A stretch of 32,870 nt of DNA. Origin: Pseudonocardiales bacterium (GTDB taxonomy: Bacteria; Actinomycetota; Actinomycetes; Mycobacteriales; Pseudonocardiaceae). Of the stretch, positions 1 through 8,573 are shown in pieces. The stretch's first letter is position 1. Each line of letters opens with the position of its first letter. The notes under the pieces were generated by a model that searched no databases, was not told where the DNA came from, and worked only from the letters and a program-made list of their open reading frames with translations. The position numbers and the translations under genes are program-made. The stretch lies in NCBI GenBank assembly GCA_019247305.1, contig JAFAPC010000164.1, positions 1 to 32,870 of the forward strand, given 5' to 3'.

Positions 1-320
1 CCATCAGGACTAAAGGCCACCGAGTAGACGATGTCGGCATGACCGCTCAGGGCAGCCAGGACGAGGGGATGATGAAGGTCGCTGACATCCCACAACCGGG
101 CAGTCTTATCCCAGCTGGCGGTGGCCAGGATATGCCCATCAGGACTAAAGGCCACCGAGTAGACGATGTCGGCATGACCGCTCAGGGCAGCCAGAGCGAC
201 GGGATGGCGGAGGTCCCTGACATCCCACAACCGGGCGGTCCGATCGTTGCTGGCAGTGGCCAGAGTATGCCCATCAAGACTAAAAGCCACCGAGTTAACG
301 GTGTCGGCATGACCGGTCAG
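1..320 (-). repeat. 135-bp tandem repeats encoding 45-residue WD40 blades
   Basis: The motif ccatcaggactaaag recurs at positions 1, 136 and, slightly diverged, 271, so the period is exactly 135 bp or 45 codons. Units 1 and 2 are almost identical over their whole length, while the third, encoding the most N-terminal blade, has drifted. The encoded unit contains VAFSPDGH, LATAS and TARLWDV, which are classic WD40 strand motifs. The array continues past the left edge. Confidence 0.85.
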
Positions 321-2336
321 TCGGGTGGCATAGGGGGCGGCGAAGACGCTGAGCAGGCTACCGCGGGCTTCCGGGGTGGGGGTGAGTCGGTAGGCGGCTA
401 GGGCGAGTTGGGCGGCCAGGGCTAGGTTAGTGTCGCGGAGGTCAAGGGCCTGTCCGGCGACTTGCCGAGATACCGCGACATTGCGTTGTTGGTTCGCGGC
501 GCGCTGCTGGGTAAAGGCGAATCCTGCTGCGACCAGAGCAAGGATGAGCAGCACCGATAAGACGGTGGTGACGCGTCGACGCCGGGCGCGGTCCCGGCGG
601 ATGCTGGCGTGCAGGAAGGTGCGGGCCGTGGGGCTCAGGTCGACGCGGTCGGTGATCAGACCGTGGGCGTGGAGGTGGGCACCGGTGTCAGCTAGGGCGG
701 CGGCTAGTTGCCCGCCTTCCCATAACCGGCCCGGTCGCTCCGGGGTGTTCCATTCGGTGGCGGCTTGCTCGACCGCCCGGCACGCCCGCAGCGCCGAGAC
801 GTTGTTCTCGATCGCCTGGGCCAACGGCGCCCAGGCGGACAGGAATGCCTCGTGGGCCATGCCCACCACCACGCGGTTCTGGTCGGTGTCGGTGGTGAGT
901 AGCCGTCGGTAAACAAAGGCGTCCAGTTCCCGGGTCACCAGTTCCGGCAGGTCATTGCGAGGGACCCGCCACCGGGTGGGGCGGCCCTGCTCATCCACGG
1001 TGACCAGCCGCAACAACCCAGCAATGACCTCCGCACGGCCCCGACCACTAGCTGCGCTTGCCTCGGCTAGGGCCTTCTCCGCCTGGCCGGTCAGGGCGCC
1101 CTGGACCCCTCCGAGCTGGTCATAGCGTGTGGCCGACAGGTGGCCGCCGCGGCTGACCCCCTCAGCGAGTTGGGCGAGGGTGAAGGCCAGCAGCGGGAGC
1201 GCTTCCCCGCTGTCGGTGTCGGCGACCAGTCGAGCTACCAGCTCGTCGGCGACGGCGATCCCGGCCAGCCCGGCGGGGCCTCGGATCACCGCCGGCAGCG
1301 CGTCGCGGCACAGCGGCCGTAGCGGGTAGGGACGGGTCGGGACCACCGCGAGGTCGGCATCGAGGAGTAGCGGGTCCAAAAATTCCGGCCGCAGCGTAGC
1401 CACCACCTGCACCGAAGCACCCAGCGCTGGTCCTAGGAGCTGCGCGAACCGGGCCCGCGCCGCAGGGGTGGCCTGAGTGAGCAGCTCCTCAAATTGGTCC
1501 ACCACGATCAACAGACGTCGCCGTCGCCCGCCTGGGGCCGCCAGCAGCAGCTCGTCGGCCAGCTCGGTCAGGTCCGCCGCATCGAGCCGCTTGCGCACCT
1601 GCGAGACGGTCCAGTCCCGGCCGATCGGCCGCGCCGCAGCGGCGAGTTCCCGGGTCAGGGCCGCCACGGGATCGGCGCCGGGCAGGATCGGCGCCAGCGT
1701 CAGCCAGCCGGCCTCGTCGGCCATCACGTGCAGCAGCCCAGCCCGCACCAGCGAGGACTTGCCACACCCTGAGGGGCCCACCACCAGCAGTACTGTTCCC
1801 TCGGCGCGCTCGGCGGGAGACCGCAACAGCCCCACTAGCTTCTCCACCTCATCGCTGCGGCCGAAGAACACCCGATGGTCGTCGACATCAAACGGGCGCA
1901 ACCCTGGAAACGGCGACCGATCATCAGGCCACCCGAGGCCCCCGACGGCATCCACCCGACGCAACGCCTCTCCCAGCGCCGCCCGCGCACCGGCGGGATC
2001 AACGGTGAGGTCGGTGTACTGGATGGATCTCAACAGCGGATGGTCCACCCCGGGCTCAGCTCGCACCGGCAACAGCCGACTGCCCCGGGACAGGGCAATG
2101 CCAACCTCGGCCGAACACCACGGGGAGGCCACAGCGGCCCGGGTGACCACGCAGACCACCGCATCAGCCCAGCGCAGCCGCTCATGCAGCCGCCGCTCCC
2201 ACTCCTCGCCGACCAGGATGCCATCACGCAGATCCCGATCCAGAAACACCTCATGGCCCTCGCCCACCAGCCACTGGCGCAGGTGATCGGCCCACTCATG
2301 GTCCTCGGTGGCATGGCTGAGGAAGACCTTGGCCAC
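1..2336 (-). CDS. TIR-STAND NTPase-WD40 repeat protein, C-terminus beyond window
   Basis: The minus strand is open without a stop from 2336 to the window edge, giving about 778 residues. The N-terminal 130 residues form a TIR domain (starting VAKVFLSHATEDHEWADHLR), with the usual WCSAE segment carrying the likely catalytic Glu near residue 77. A STAND/AAA-type NTPase follows: Walker A GPSGCGKSS at about 187-195 and a Walker B-like LLIVVDQFEELL about 90 residues later. A hydrophobic helix lies at about 587-607, and WD40 repeats begin near residue 673 and run off the edge. I chose GTG 2336 because GGAGG sits 4 nt upstream; GTG 2339 is the alternative. Proteins of this architecture act as ligand-sensing switches, and some TIR-STAND proteins are antiphage effectors. 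An NADase or signalling role here is inference from the family. Confidence 0.88.
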   Translation of the reverse strand, partial: MAKVFLSHATEDHEWADHLRQWLVGEGHEVFLDRDLRDGILVGEEWERRLHERLRWADAVVCVVTRAAVASPWCSAEVGIALSRGSRLLPVRAEPGVDHPLLRSIQYTDLTVDPAGARAALGEALRRVDAVGGLGWPDDRSPFPGLRPFDVDDHRVFFGRSDEVEKLVGLLRSPAERAEGTVLLVVGPSGCGKSSLVRAGLLHVMADEAGWLTLAPILPGADPVAALTRELAAAARPIGRDWTVSQVRKRLDAADLTELADELLLAAPGGRRRRLLIVVDQFEELLTQATPAARARFAQLLGPALGASVQVVATLRPEFLDPLLLDADLAVVPTRPYPLRPLCRDALPAVIRGPAGLAGIAVADELVARLVADTDSGEALPLLAFTLAQLAEGVSRGGHLSATRYDQLGGVQGALTGQAEKALAEASAASGRGRAEVIAGLLRLVTVDEQGRPTRWRVPRNDLPELVTRELDAFVYRRLLTTDTDQNRVVVGMAHEAFLSAWAPLAQAIENNVSALRACRAVEQAATEWNTPERPGRLWEGGQLAAALADTGAHLHAHGLITDRVDLSPTARTFLHASIRRDRARRRRVTTVLSVLLILALVAAGFAFTQQRAANQQRNVAVSRQVAGQALDLRDTNLALAAQLALAAYRLTPTPEARGSLLSVFAAPYATRLTGHADTVNSVAFSLDGHTLATASNDRTARLWDVRDLRHPVALAALSGHADIVYSVAFSPDGHILATASWDKTARLWDVSDLHHPLVLAALSGHADIVYSVAFSPD

Positions 2337-2674
2337 CACACCTCCCGGGAAAGGTTCGCGAAGACAGTTGAGACCAGGTGCCGGCGCGCCTTCCCGAGCT
2401 CGGGAGCCCACACCGAAAAAGCCCACGATCAGGTGGACCACAGGATTTTTTCTGCTTACAGTAGTAATTCTCCGCTAGGTTTGAGCCCAGCTATCACCTA
2501 TATGTCGCTTCCTCTACCGTCGAAGAGCCTGTTCTCTCTATACTGAAAGTTACTTTTCCTGTGCGCTGTGAAAGGCGCGGCCTCAGCATCGGAGGTCCCT
2601 AGACGATCATTGAGGGTGATGAACGGATCTGTACCCGGCCCGCGTGGCGTGGGGCCCGAACAGGCAAAGACGGA
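2337..2674. other. Non-coding stretch upstream of the TIR-STAND gene
   Basis: No convincing gene is seen. The stretch is locally AT-richer (about 2440-2560) than its surroundings and probably carries the promoter of the TIR-STAND gene reading left. Open frames here are short and lack family motifs. Confidence 0.4.
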
Positions 2675-2926
2675 TCAACGGTAGGTATCCCGCCGATGGC
2701 TGATATCCAGAACCTGAACGGTCTGGCTGGTGGCATCAATGGTGTACCGGACTCGGTACTGCGCGCCAGTGGCCCTCGAAGGGCTTCCGCAGCGGCGCTC
2801 CCCCCGGTGGGGGTTCTGGGCCAATGGCCCAGACAGGAACTCCATGCATGCCGCGGCAACGGTTTTCGGCAGTTGCTCGGTGAGCTGGCGTACCGCGGTA
2901 CGCGCCACCTGCCCCCGGTAGCTCAC
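2675..2926 (-). CDS. RelE/ParE-family toxin
   Basis: The 83-residue product has the RelE/ParE fold signature. It starts SYRGQVARTAVRQL, has a central GERRCGSPSR loop followed by YRVRYTID, and ends with VLDISHRRDTYR, matching the C-terminal strand pattern of actinobacterial RelE toxins (IDD..VVVDVDHRRDAYR). These are ribosome-dependent or ribosome-associated mRNA endonucleases that stop translation. The GTG start overlaps the upstream antitoxin stop as GTGA, so the two are translationally coupled. The length is normal for the family. The gene looks intact although its antitoxin is shortened. Confidence 0.82.
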   Translation of the reverse strand: MSYRGQVARTAVRQLTEQLPKTVAAACMEFLSGPLAQNPHRGERRCGSPSRATGAQYRVRYTIDATSQTVQVLDISHRRDTYR

Positions 2927-3105
2927 TCGGGGTGGGTCCGGTGCCGCTCGTCGATCAGGGCTCGCACCTGCTGCTCGTCTACCACGTCACCGGCAGTGAA
3001 GTCGGCCTCCGAGCGTCGGATGCGCTCCTGGGCCCGCGTGTTAGCGAGCAGCTCTAGGGTCGTCTCGATGGACTCAAGATCCTCAGCTGCCAGCGTGATA
3101 CCCAC
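2923..3105 (-). pseudogene. Phd/YefM-type antitoxin lacking its N-terminal DNA-binding half
   Basis: The 60 residues from GTG 3105 (VGITLAAEDLESIETTLELL, then a short helix ending RHRTHPE) align with the C-terminal toxin-neutralising half of Phd/YefM antitoxins. In those, roughly VVLISADDLESLEETLELL follows a DNA-binding domain of about 30 residues. That domain is absent: the DUF1360 stop codon lies only 10 bp upstream. The overlapping GTGA with the RelE gene is preserved. It may still neutralise the toxin while having lost autorepression. An in-frame extension upstream is open but encodes antisense-like, non-Phd sequence. Confidence 0.7.
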
Positions 3106-3115
3106 CCTGCGGTGC

Positions 3116-3640
3116 TCAGCCCTGCGCGGCCTGCTGAGCGCGGGCATAGACCAGGTGCAGGAAGTCCGCGCCAGTGAGTGCCGTGAACGCAGCCGCGACC
3201 ACCCGCGTGAAGCGCGGCACAAACAACAACCCGATGGTGAAGCCGGTGGCGATCCACATATCCAGGCAGAACGGGCAGCTGAGCAGCTCACCGAGGGCAT
3301 GCCGCAGGGGGCTGGTGTTGCGCGCCTCCTCCATCACCTCAGCAGGACCCCCGGTGCCGCGGTATCGAGTGAACGGCGCGCGTAGGGGGCTGGTGACCGC
3401 GTCTTTGCTGAGCGTGCGGGACAGCTTGTGGGTTCCGGCGGTGATCAGAGCCAGGTCGTATGGGTCGATCCGGCGGGGCAGTTTCCGCCCGGTCAAAGCG
3501 GCAATCAGGCCGGCGAGGCCGACCACGGTGGCGAAAACGGTCATGACGAACACGTAGCCCTCCAGCGGGCGCTCCGCGTCCTGCCGGTACTCGCGAGCCT
3601 CCGCGTGGATCACGTCGCCGACTCCGGTCTGCTTGGTCAC
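3116..3640 (-). CDS. DUF1360 family membrane protein
   Basis: This 174-residue protein has two clear hydrophobic segments (FVMTVFATVVGLAGLIAAL near residue 30 and WIATGFTIGLLFV near 130). It also carries the DUF1360 hallmarks YDLALITAGTHKLSR and LLSCPFCLDMW, with a CPFC pair. DUF1360 proteins are small bacterial membrane proteins of unknown function. The GTG start at 3640 is preceded by GAGG at about 9 nt. The stop lies 10 bp before the truncated antitoxin, so all three minus-strand genes may be one transcript. The abrupt join suggests a deletion fused this gene to the antitoxin remnant. Confidence 0.8.
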   Translation of the reverse strand: MTKQTGVGDVIHAEAREYRQDAERPLEGYVFVMTVFATVVGLAGLIAALTGRKLPRRIDPYDLALITAGTHKLSRTLSKDAVTSPLRAPFTRYRGTGGPAEVMEEARNTSPLRHALGELLSCPFCLDMWIATGFTIGLLFVPRFTRVVAAAFTALTGADFLHLVYARAQQAAQG

Positions 3641-4005
3641 CCCGATGCACCTCTCGTCCTCGGCTCACTGTGTGGCGTACCTGTGTGCCCTGCGGCGCCG
3701 CTGGGGTACCCGGGCTGGGCACGACTACACCTCCAGCACCCGCTGGAATCGCTGCGCACACGCATCATCGATGCCGGACAATCCGCTCACCTGCTGGAAT
3801 TGTGGTTCACCCGGCTGTTGCGCGACGCCTTCGCGCTGGCCGCCGTGCATAGCTGGGACACCCAGGGCGTCCGCCACATTGATCAGCTCTGCCCCGGCGC
3901 GAGACACGCGCCTGACAGCTGGCCATAGCGGGGCACTCTGGTGTCCGCCTGGGCTGAGGCACCTGCCTGATCCGCGTCGTCGGATGATGACGATCCGCTA
4001 CGTTC
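3641..4005. other. Intergenic stretch with a possible plus-strand gene remnant
   Basis: Between the divergent DUF1360 and helicase genes there is a plus-strand open stretch at about 3725-3928. It encodes protein-like sequence (HPLESLRTRIIDAGQ, then LLELWFTRLLRDAFALAAVH) but has no credible start, and I recognise no family. It may be the tail of a lost gene. Nothing else is supported. Confidence 0.3.
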
Positions 4006-7000
4006 ATGGGCGCAATGAGGGTGATAAGCGACGAACGGAGCGGGGGCCTGGTGCTGAGGGCGGACGCGGAGCGCGCCGAGGTCATCCAGTTTTGGCGCAC
4101 GGTGGAGTTGTTCAGCCCGCCCTCGGTTGAGAGGGTCAGCCGCGAGCGGCGGGTGTATGCGGTCAAGTCTGGTGAGCCGTTGCCGTGGGAACCGGGGCAT
4201 GAGCTAAGGCGGGTGAGGCTACGCAAGGACCAGGTATGGCGGCACGTGGCCTACCTGGGCATCTATTCCTTGGAGTCAGTATTTGGGGTGCTCAGAGGGG
4301 TCTTCACGCCGGATGAGGAGAGCTTTGATGAGCGCCCAGCCGGGGAGAGCGCGCTGACCGCGTTCGTCGTGTCTCACGAGGGACGCCCACTGATCGGTTC
4401 AGAAGTGTTGTCGAGTTGCGCGTGGGCGACGGGCCGTGCACTGGCTCCCGGCCCGGGGACGCCGGGGTGGCTAGTTGGATTCGAGGGCGCGGAAACCACG
4501 TTCAGCGCACGGTTCGTGGAGTTGGTCGCGCCCGACCCGGACGATGAGCACGCCAATGAGCTGCGACGACGCGGGCACAATGTGGGTCGGCCGCTCAGCC
4601 GAGAAGTGCTCGCCGCGTGCCGGGATACCGCCGCTGACCTGGTGGCCGTGGGTGCCGCGCTACCGCACGCCGAGATCCGCATCCGCAGCGAGATCGTCGG
4701 GGTGCGTAGCGCGCTGAAGGTGGACGGAAACGATTTCCTCAACAGTTTTATCGCAGCCGATCTCGCTATGGTGGCGGGGCAGGCCAGATCAGGCAAGATC
4801 GGCGCGGCGTTACGGGAGTACCTGTGCCCGGACGCCGACCTCGACACCGCGCAGCGGGTCGATGTGCGCGAGCAACTGAACAGAGTACTCAAGGCCACGG
4901 CTCCACAGTGCGTTCCGCTGGGCCGGTGGCCGAGCAAGCCAGAGCATCCCCTGGCATTGGGTCAGCAGCTCGCGGTCAACAGTGTGCTGCAGCTGCCCGC
5001 CGCCGGGGCGGGGATCTTCGCCGTGAACGGTCCTCCTGGCACGGGGAAGACGACGATGTTGCGGGACCTGCTCGCCGCACTCGTGGTGCAGCGGGCCCAG
5101 CGGTTGGCGAAGTTGTCTGATCCCCGCGATGCGTTCAGCGGGCAGCAGCGGCGCTGGCAGACCGGTGACTACACCCGGGTGGTGCACCTGTGGAATCCAC
5201 AGCTCACCGGCTTCGAGATGGTCGTCGCGTCGGCGAACAACGGAGCGGTGGAGAACGTCACGAACGAGATCCCCGCCCGGGACGCGATCGCGGAGCAGTG
5301 GTGAGAGCACTCGGCGCAACTGGACTACTTTGCCGGCATCGCCTCTGAACTACTCACCGCAGGTCGTGATGACCCCGACAGCACCGGAGACGACACCGAC
5401 GACGGCACGGACGGTCCTGGTGCCGGATGGGCGCTGGTGGCCGCGCGGTTAGGCAACAAGGGCAACCGCAGCCGGTTCGTGAATACCTTCTGGTACGGCA
5501 AACCCACTCAACCCTCATCCACCCCTGATGACGTCGGGGACCAACCGAGGGCTGCTCGAGCGCCGGAGGACTCGCCGCCGGGTTTGCTTGCGATTCTCAA
5601 GGATTATGAGCTCTCAAGTCCTCCGTGTTCCTGGCCCGAGGCGGTGGCCGAGTTCCGGCGCGCGCTCAACTCGGCTACGTCGATTCAGGCTGCCCGCCAC
5701 CATAACTACGACGCCATGGCCGGCAAGGCCCGAGCAGAGCGGGATCTGCGCGCAGCCCAGCAGGACTTTCTCGCTGCCCAGCAACAGACCGCAGCGCTGC
5801 GCGCCCAGCTCACCGAGGCGCAGCGCGCTGCACAGGCATGGCAGAGCGAGCGGGACCGGTGTGTTCACCTGCGCGGCGAGCATCGCCAGTTCCGGCCCGG
5901 GTTTCTTCAGTGGCTGACCACATGGGGCAAGGCGATGCGCCAGTGGTCGCATCGCGACCACCAGTTGGCCGACGAGATCACGGCGGCGGAGCAGGCCGTG
6001 AGTGCCGCGCACCAAGACCTGACCAGGCTGGCCCATGATACCGACCTCGCTGCCCGGGACTGCGCGCGCCGCGGGGAGCTGCTGCGGTGCCGCGAGCGGG
6101 ACCTGGGGGCTATCCAAGCCGCGCTCGAGCAGGCGCGGACCGCGCTCGGGGCGCAGTTCCCCGATGAGCACTGGTGGCGCGACCGGTCTCGCCGCGACCT
6201 CGCGGCGTTATGGACAGACCCGGCATGGAACCGGGCGCGCACCAGGGTGTTTCTGGCGGCGCTCCAGCTGCATAAGGCGTTCCTCCAGCACGTCCCCACC
6301 CAGATGCGCCAGAGCCTGCATGCCGCTGTGGACATCGTGGCCGGGGACGCGCCCCGCGACCTGCCTGAGGGTGCCGCGCTCGCGGCGTGGCAGGCGTTGT
6401 TTCTCGTTGTCCCGGTGGTCTCGACGACCTTCGCGTCGTTCGCCCGTCTGTTCTGTCACCTGCGACGAGAAGCGCTGGGCTGGTTGCTGATCGATGAGGC
6501 TGGGCAAGCAACCCCGCAGAGCGCGGTCGGCGCACTGTGGCGATCCCAGCGTGCCGTGATCGTCGGTGACCCCTTGCAGTTGGAACCCATCACGACGCTG
6601 CCCTTCCGCGCCGAGCAGGCGATCCGGGGCGACCACCACGTTGATGAGCAATGGCTGCCCAGCCGCACCTCAGTGCAGCGACTGGCCGACCGGCTCACTC
6701 ACCTGGGCACCTGGCTACCCGGCGATGAAGGCAAGCTCTGGGTGGGTGCCCCGCTGACCGTGCATCGCCGCTGCGACCAACCCATGTTCAGCATCGCCAA
6801 CGATATCGCCTACGACGGCCTCATGATCAACGGCACCGCACCCACGCACGCAGAGGAATTCCAGCAGAGATATTCATCCTTGCCGGAATCAAAGTGGATC
6901 AATGTCGTCTCCCAGGACTGTCAAGGCCACTGGATCCCCGCCGAGGGCCGACAACTCAACCGGATTCTGGCCACACTTGACGAGCTGGACTTCGACCTGT

Positions 7001-7317
7001 CGCAGGTCATGGTGATCGCCCCATTCCGCGACATCGCCCGTCACCTCCGTCCCCTCGCCAACGACTACCCGGGCTTGGTCGCCGGCACGATCCACACCGC
7101 GCAAGGCAAACAGGCCGACATCGTGATTCTCGTGCTGGGCAGTGATCCCCAACGGCACGGAGCCCGCCGCTGGGCCGCCAGCAAACCCAACCTGCTTAAC
7201 GTCGCCGTCAGCCGCGCCAAACGACGCCTTTACGTCATCGGCGACCGGCAAGCATGGGCCACCCACCGCCACTTCGACATACTTGCCCACCGCCTACCAT
7301 CCACCCCACCCCGATAA
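4006..7317 (+). pseudogene. SF1 (Upf1-like) AAA helicase split by one in-frame TGA
   Basis: Two open segments, 4006-5304 and 5305-7317, lie in the same frame and together encode one protein of about 1,100 residues. The first carries Walker A (GPPGTGKTTM, about residue 342) and a following VVASANNGAVENV segment. The second has a coiled-coil-rich insertion and then the other SF1 motifs: LLIDEAGQATPQSAVGAL, VIVGDPLQLEPI, PLTVHRRCDQPM, AGTIHTAQGKQADIVILV and NLLNVAVSRAKRRLYVIGD. The TGA at 5302 follows GAGCAGTGG, and reading resumes at once in frame (EHSAQLDYFAGIASELL), so one substitution (from TGG or CGA) explains the break. GTG 5437 could restart translation but would lack Walker A. The start may be ATG 4006 or 4015; neither has a strong ribosome site. 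Relatives act on nucleic acids, often in accessory or defence loci. Confidence 0.82.
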
Positions 7318-7358
7318 CCGTCCAGAACCCAGGCCCAGTTCAGGCATGCAGGCCGTCG

Positions 7359-7388
7359 CAGACCCCTCACGGCCCCTCGGGGCGTCTG
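7359..7388 (+). terminator. Possible helicase-gene terminator hairpin
   Basis: CAGAC at 7359 pairs with GTCTG at 7384, and an inner GCCCC-TC-GGGGC element strengthens the fold. It lies about 40 bp after the helicase stop. There is no clear U tract, so assignment as a terminator is tentative. Confidence 0.35.
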
Positions 7389-7552
7389 TGGAGCGCCGCA
7401 GTCGCGGTAGGAGTCGACCTCGGCTTCGGCAAGTGGGTGCCTGCCCAGCCGGTGCATCAGCCAGGTCGCCCACGCAATGGCGGATGGTGTCGCCGAACCC
7501 GCACGTCATGGGCACATACGTGAAAGTGGAAGGTGTGCACGAAACCCGGGAT

Positions 7553-7594
7553 GGCTCATCCAACAGGGCTCATCCAACAGGGCTCATCCAACAG
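7553..7594. repeat. Three perfect tandem copies of a 14-bp unit
   Basis: The unit GGCTCATCCAACAG occurs three times without a break at 7553, 7567 and 7581. It is not within a gene. A period of 14 is not a codon multiple, so copy-number change would shift any frame crossing it. Confidence 0.85.
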
Positions 7595-7774
7595 CGGGAA
7601 GGGATGCCCTGGACGTAGCGCGATGGCGCGTGCCCACGTACTGTCACCGTTACCACCAACGTGACGGGCGTTGACGTCCGGTGTCGATGTTGATGTGACG
7701 TGGTGGTGCAGCGAGGTGAGGGGCGAGGTGAAGATGATAATCCTGCCCACGCCGCTGCGTGAGGAGGACGGGAG

Positions 7775-8323
7775 ATGATCAGAGCGTACGTGGCGGGCCG
7801 ATCAGGCAGCCTCTCGTCAGCGAGAGTGCCCGGCGGAGAGTGGGGCGTCGGTGCTGACGGCGTCCCCCCATCGTCGGCGAGCGCCGCGGATTCTGTCACG
7901 ACGACCTCGTTCGCCCGATTTCTGTGGATCTTCGCTACGCTCGGGCTCATCGTTGTGGTCGTCGTCATTGGCTTCCTGATCGGTATCGTCCGGGCACTTG
8001 AATCGATCGATAACGGGCTGTATACGGCGTCTAGCTCAGTCACCGGAGTCACGGCTAATGTCCGGTCACTGCCCGGCTACATCCAGGGAATCAACTCCGC
8101 CCTGACCAACGTCAACACCGCCCTGAAGCCGATCCCTGGTCAGGTGACCGACGTCAATACTTCGTTACAGTCGATCCGGGGTTCCGCGCGGAGGATTGAC
8201 ACCTCGTTGAAAGACACTTCCCGATCGCTGATCAACACATCAGGGTCACTGGTGAACACCTCCGGAGCATTGGGAAGCGCCTCCCAGTCCCTCGGGAAGG
8301 TCTCAACCTCGCCGGGTCGGTAG
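7775..8323 (+). CDS. Single-pass membrane protein related to the five-gene array downstream
   Basis: This 182-residue protein has a polar N-terminus of about 45 residues and a strong transmembrane helix (FLWIFATLGLIVVVVVIGFL). A Ser/Asn/Thr-rich amphipathic region with quasi-repeats follows (SLINTSGSLVNTSGALG). After the helix the pattern ALESIDNGLYTASSSV...IQGINSALTNVNTALK resembles the membrane-proximal part of the small proteins at 11.3-12.7 kb, especially the last one (GLHSVTEKTKPI...EEINRDLAGVDNALRAV). The ATG has GGAGG 7 nt upstream. The C-terminus may be truncated: a protein-like reading continues in other frames after the stop. The function is unknown. Confidence 0.72.
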   Translation: MIRAYVAGRSGSLSSARVPGGEWGVGADGVPPSSASAADSVTTTSFARFLWIFATLGLIVVVVVIGFLIGIVRALESIDNGLYTASSSVTGVTANVRSLPGYIQGINSALTNVNTALKPIPGQVTDVNTSLQSIRGSARRIDTSLKDTSRSLINTSGSLVNTSGALGSASQSLGKVSTSPGR

Positions 8324-8573
8324 GGAATCGATCCACAACGCGGACAGCGGGCAGAGCCTCAATTCCCCACAAGTCATCCCATGCCAGCGCGTGCCAAGCG
8401 TCAGGCAGCGTCGTGGTCTTTCTGGTAGATGCCAACGAGTCGGCTGACCGCCGGGCACTGGATACCAGGCGCACCGCAGCTGCCCGACATCAGCGCACCA
8501 TCCGGTGCCCCGTCTACCGGACGATCAACCCTAGTGGCCTGAGTCAGGAATCAGGGAGTTGGAAACTGCTCTG

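Larger units (their letters stand above)
7318..7774. other. Intergenic region with hairpin and short tandem repeat
   Basis: No gene is supported here. The stretch holds a possible terminator hairpin just after the helicase gene and a three-copy 14-bp repeat, both listed separately. It ends with the ribosome site of the next gene (GGAGG, 7 nt before ATG 7775). Confidence 0.5.

Noticed and set aside
1..320. CRISPR array (regular direct repeats)
   Set aside because: The 135-bp period is codon-based, the repeats are contiguous coding units with WD40 motifs, and there are no spacers.
1477..2546. Plus-strand frames of 223-269 codons opposite the TIR-STAND gene
   Set aside because: They are antisense shadows rich in Ser, Arg and Pro; the minus strand has clear TIR and P-loop motifs.
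4374..4937. Minus-strand frame of 187 codons inside the helicase gene
   Set aside because: It is antisense to a well-supported helicase frame, with Ser/Arg/Ala composition typical of GC-rich shadows.
8324..8573. Frameshifted continuation of the 7775 membrane protein
   Set aside because: Other frames read on for about 30 codons (IHNADSGQSLNSPQV), but no family pattern or single shift site could be supported; noted only as possible truncation.
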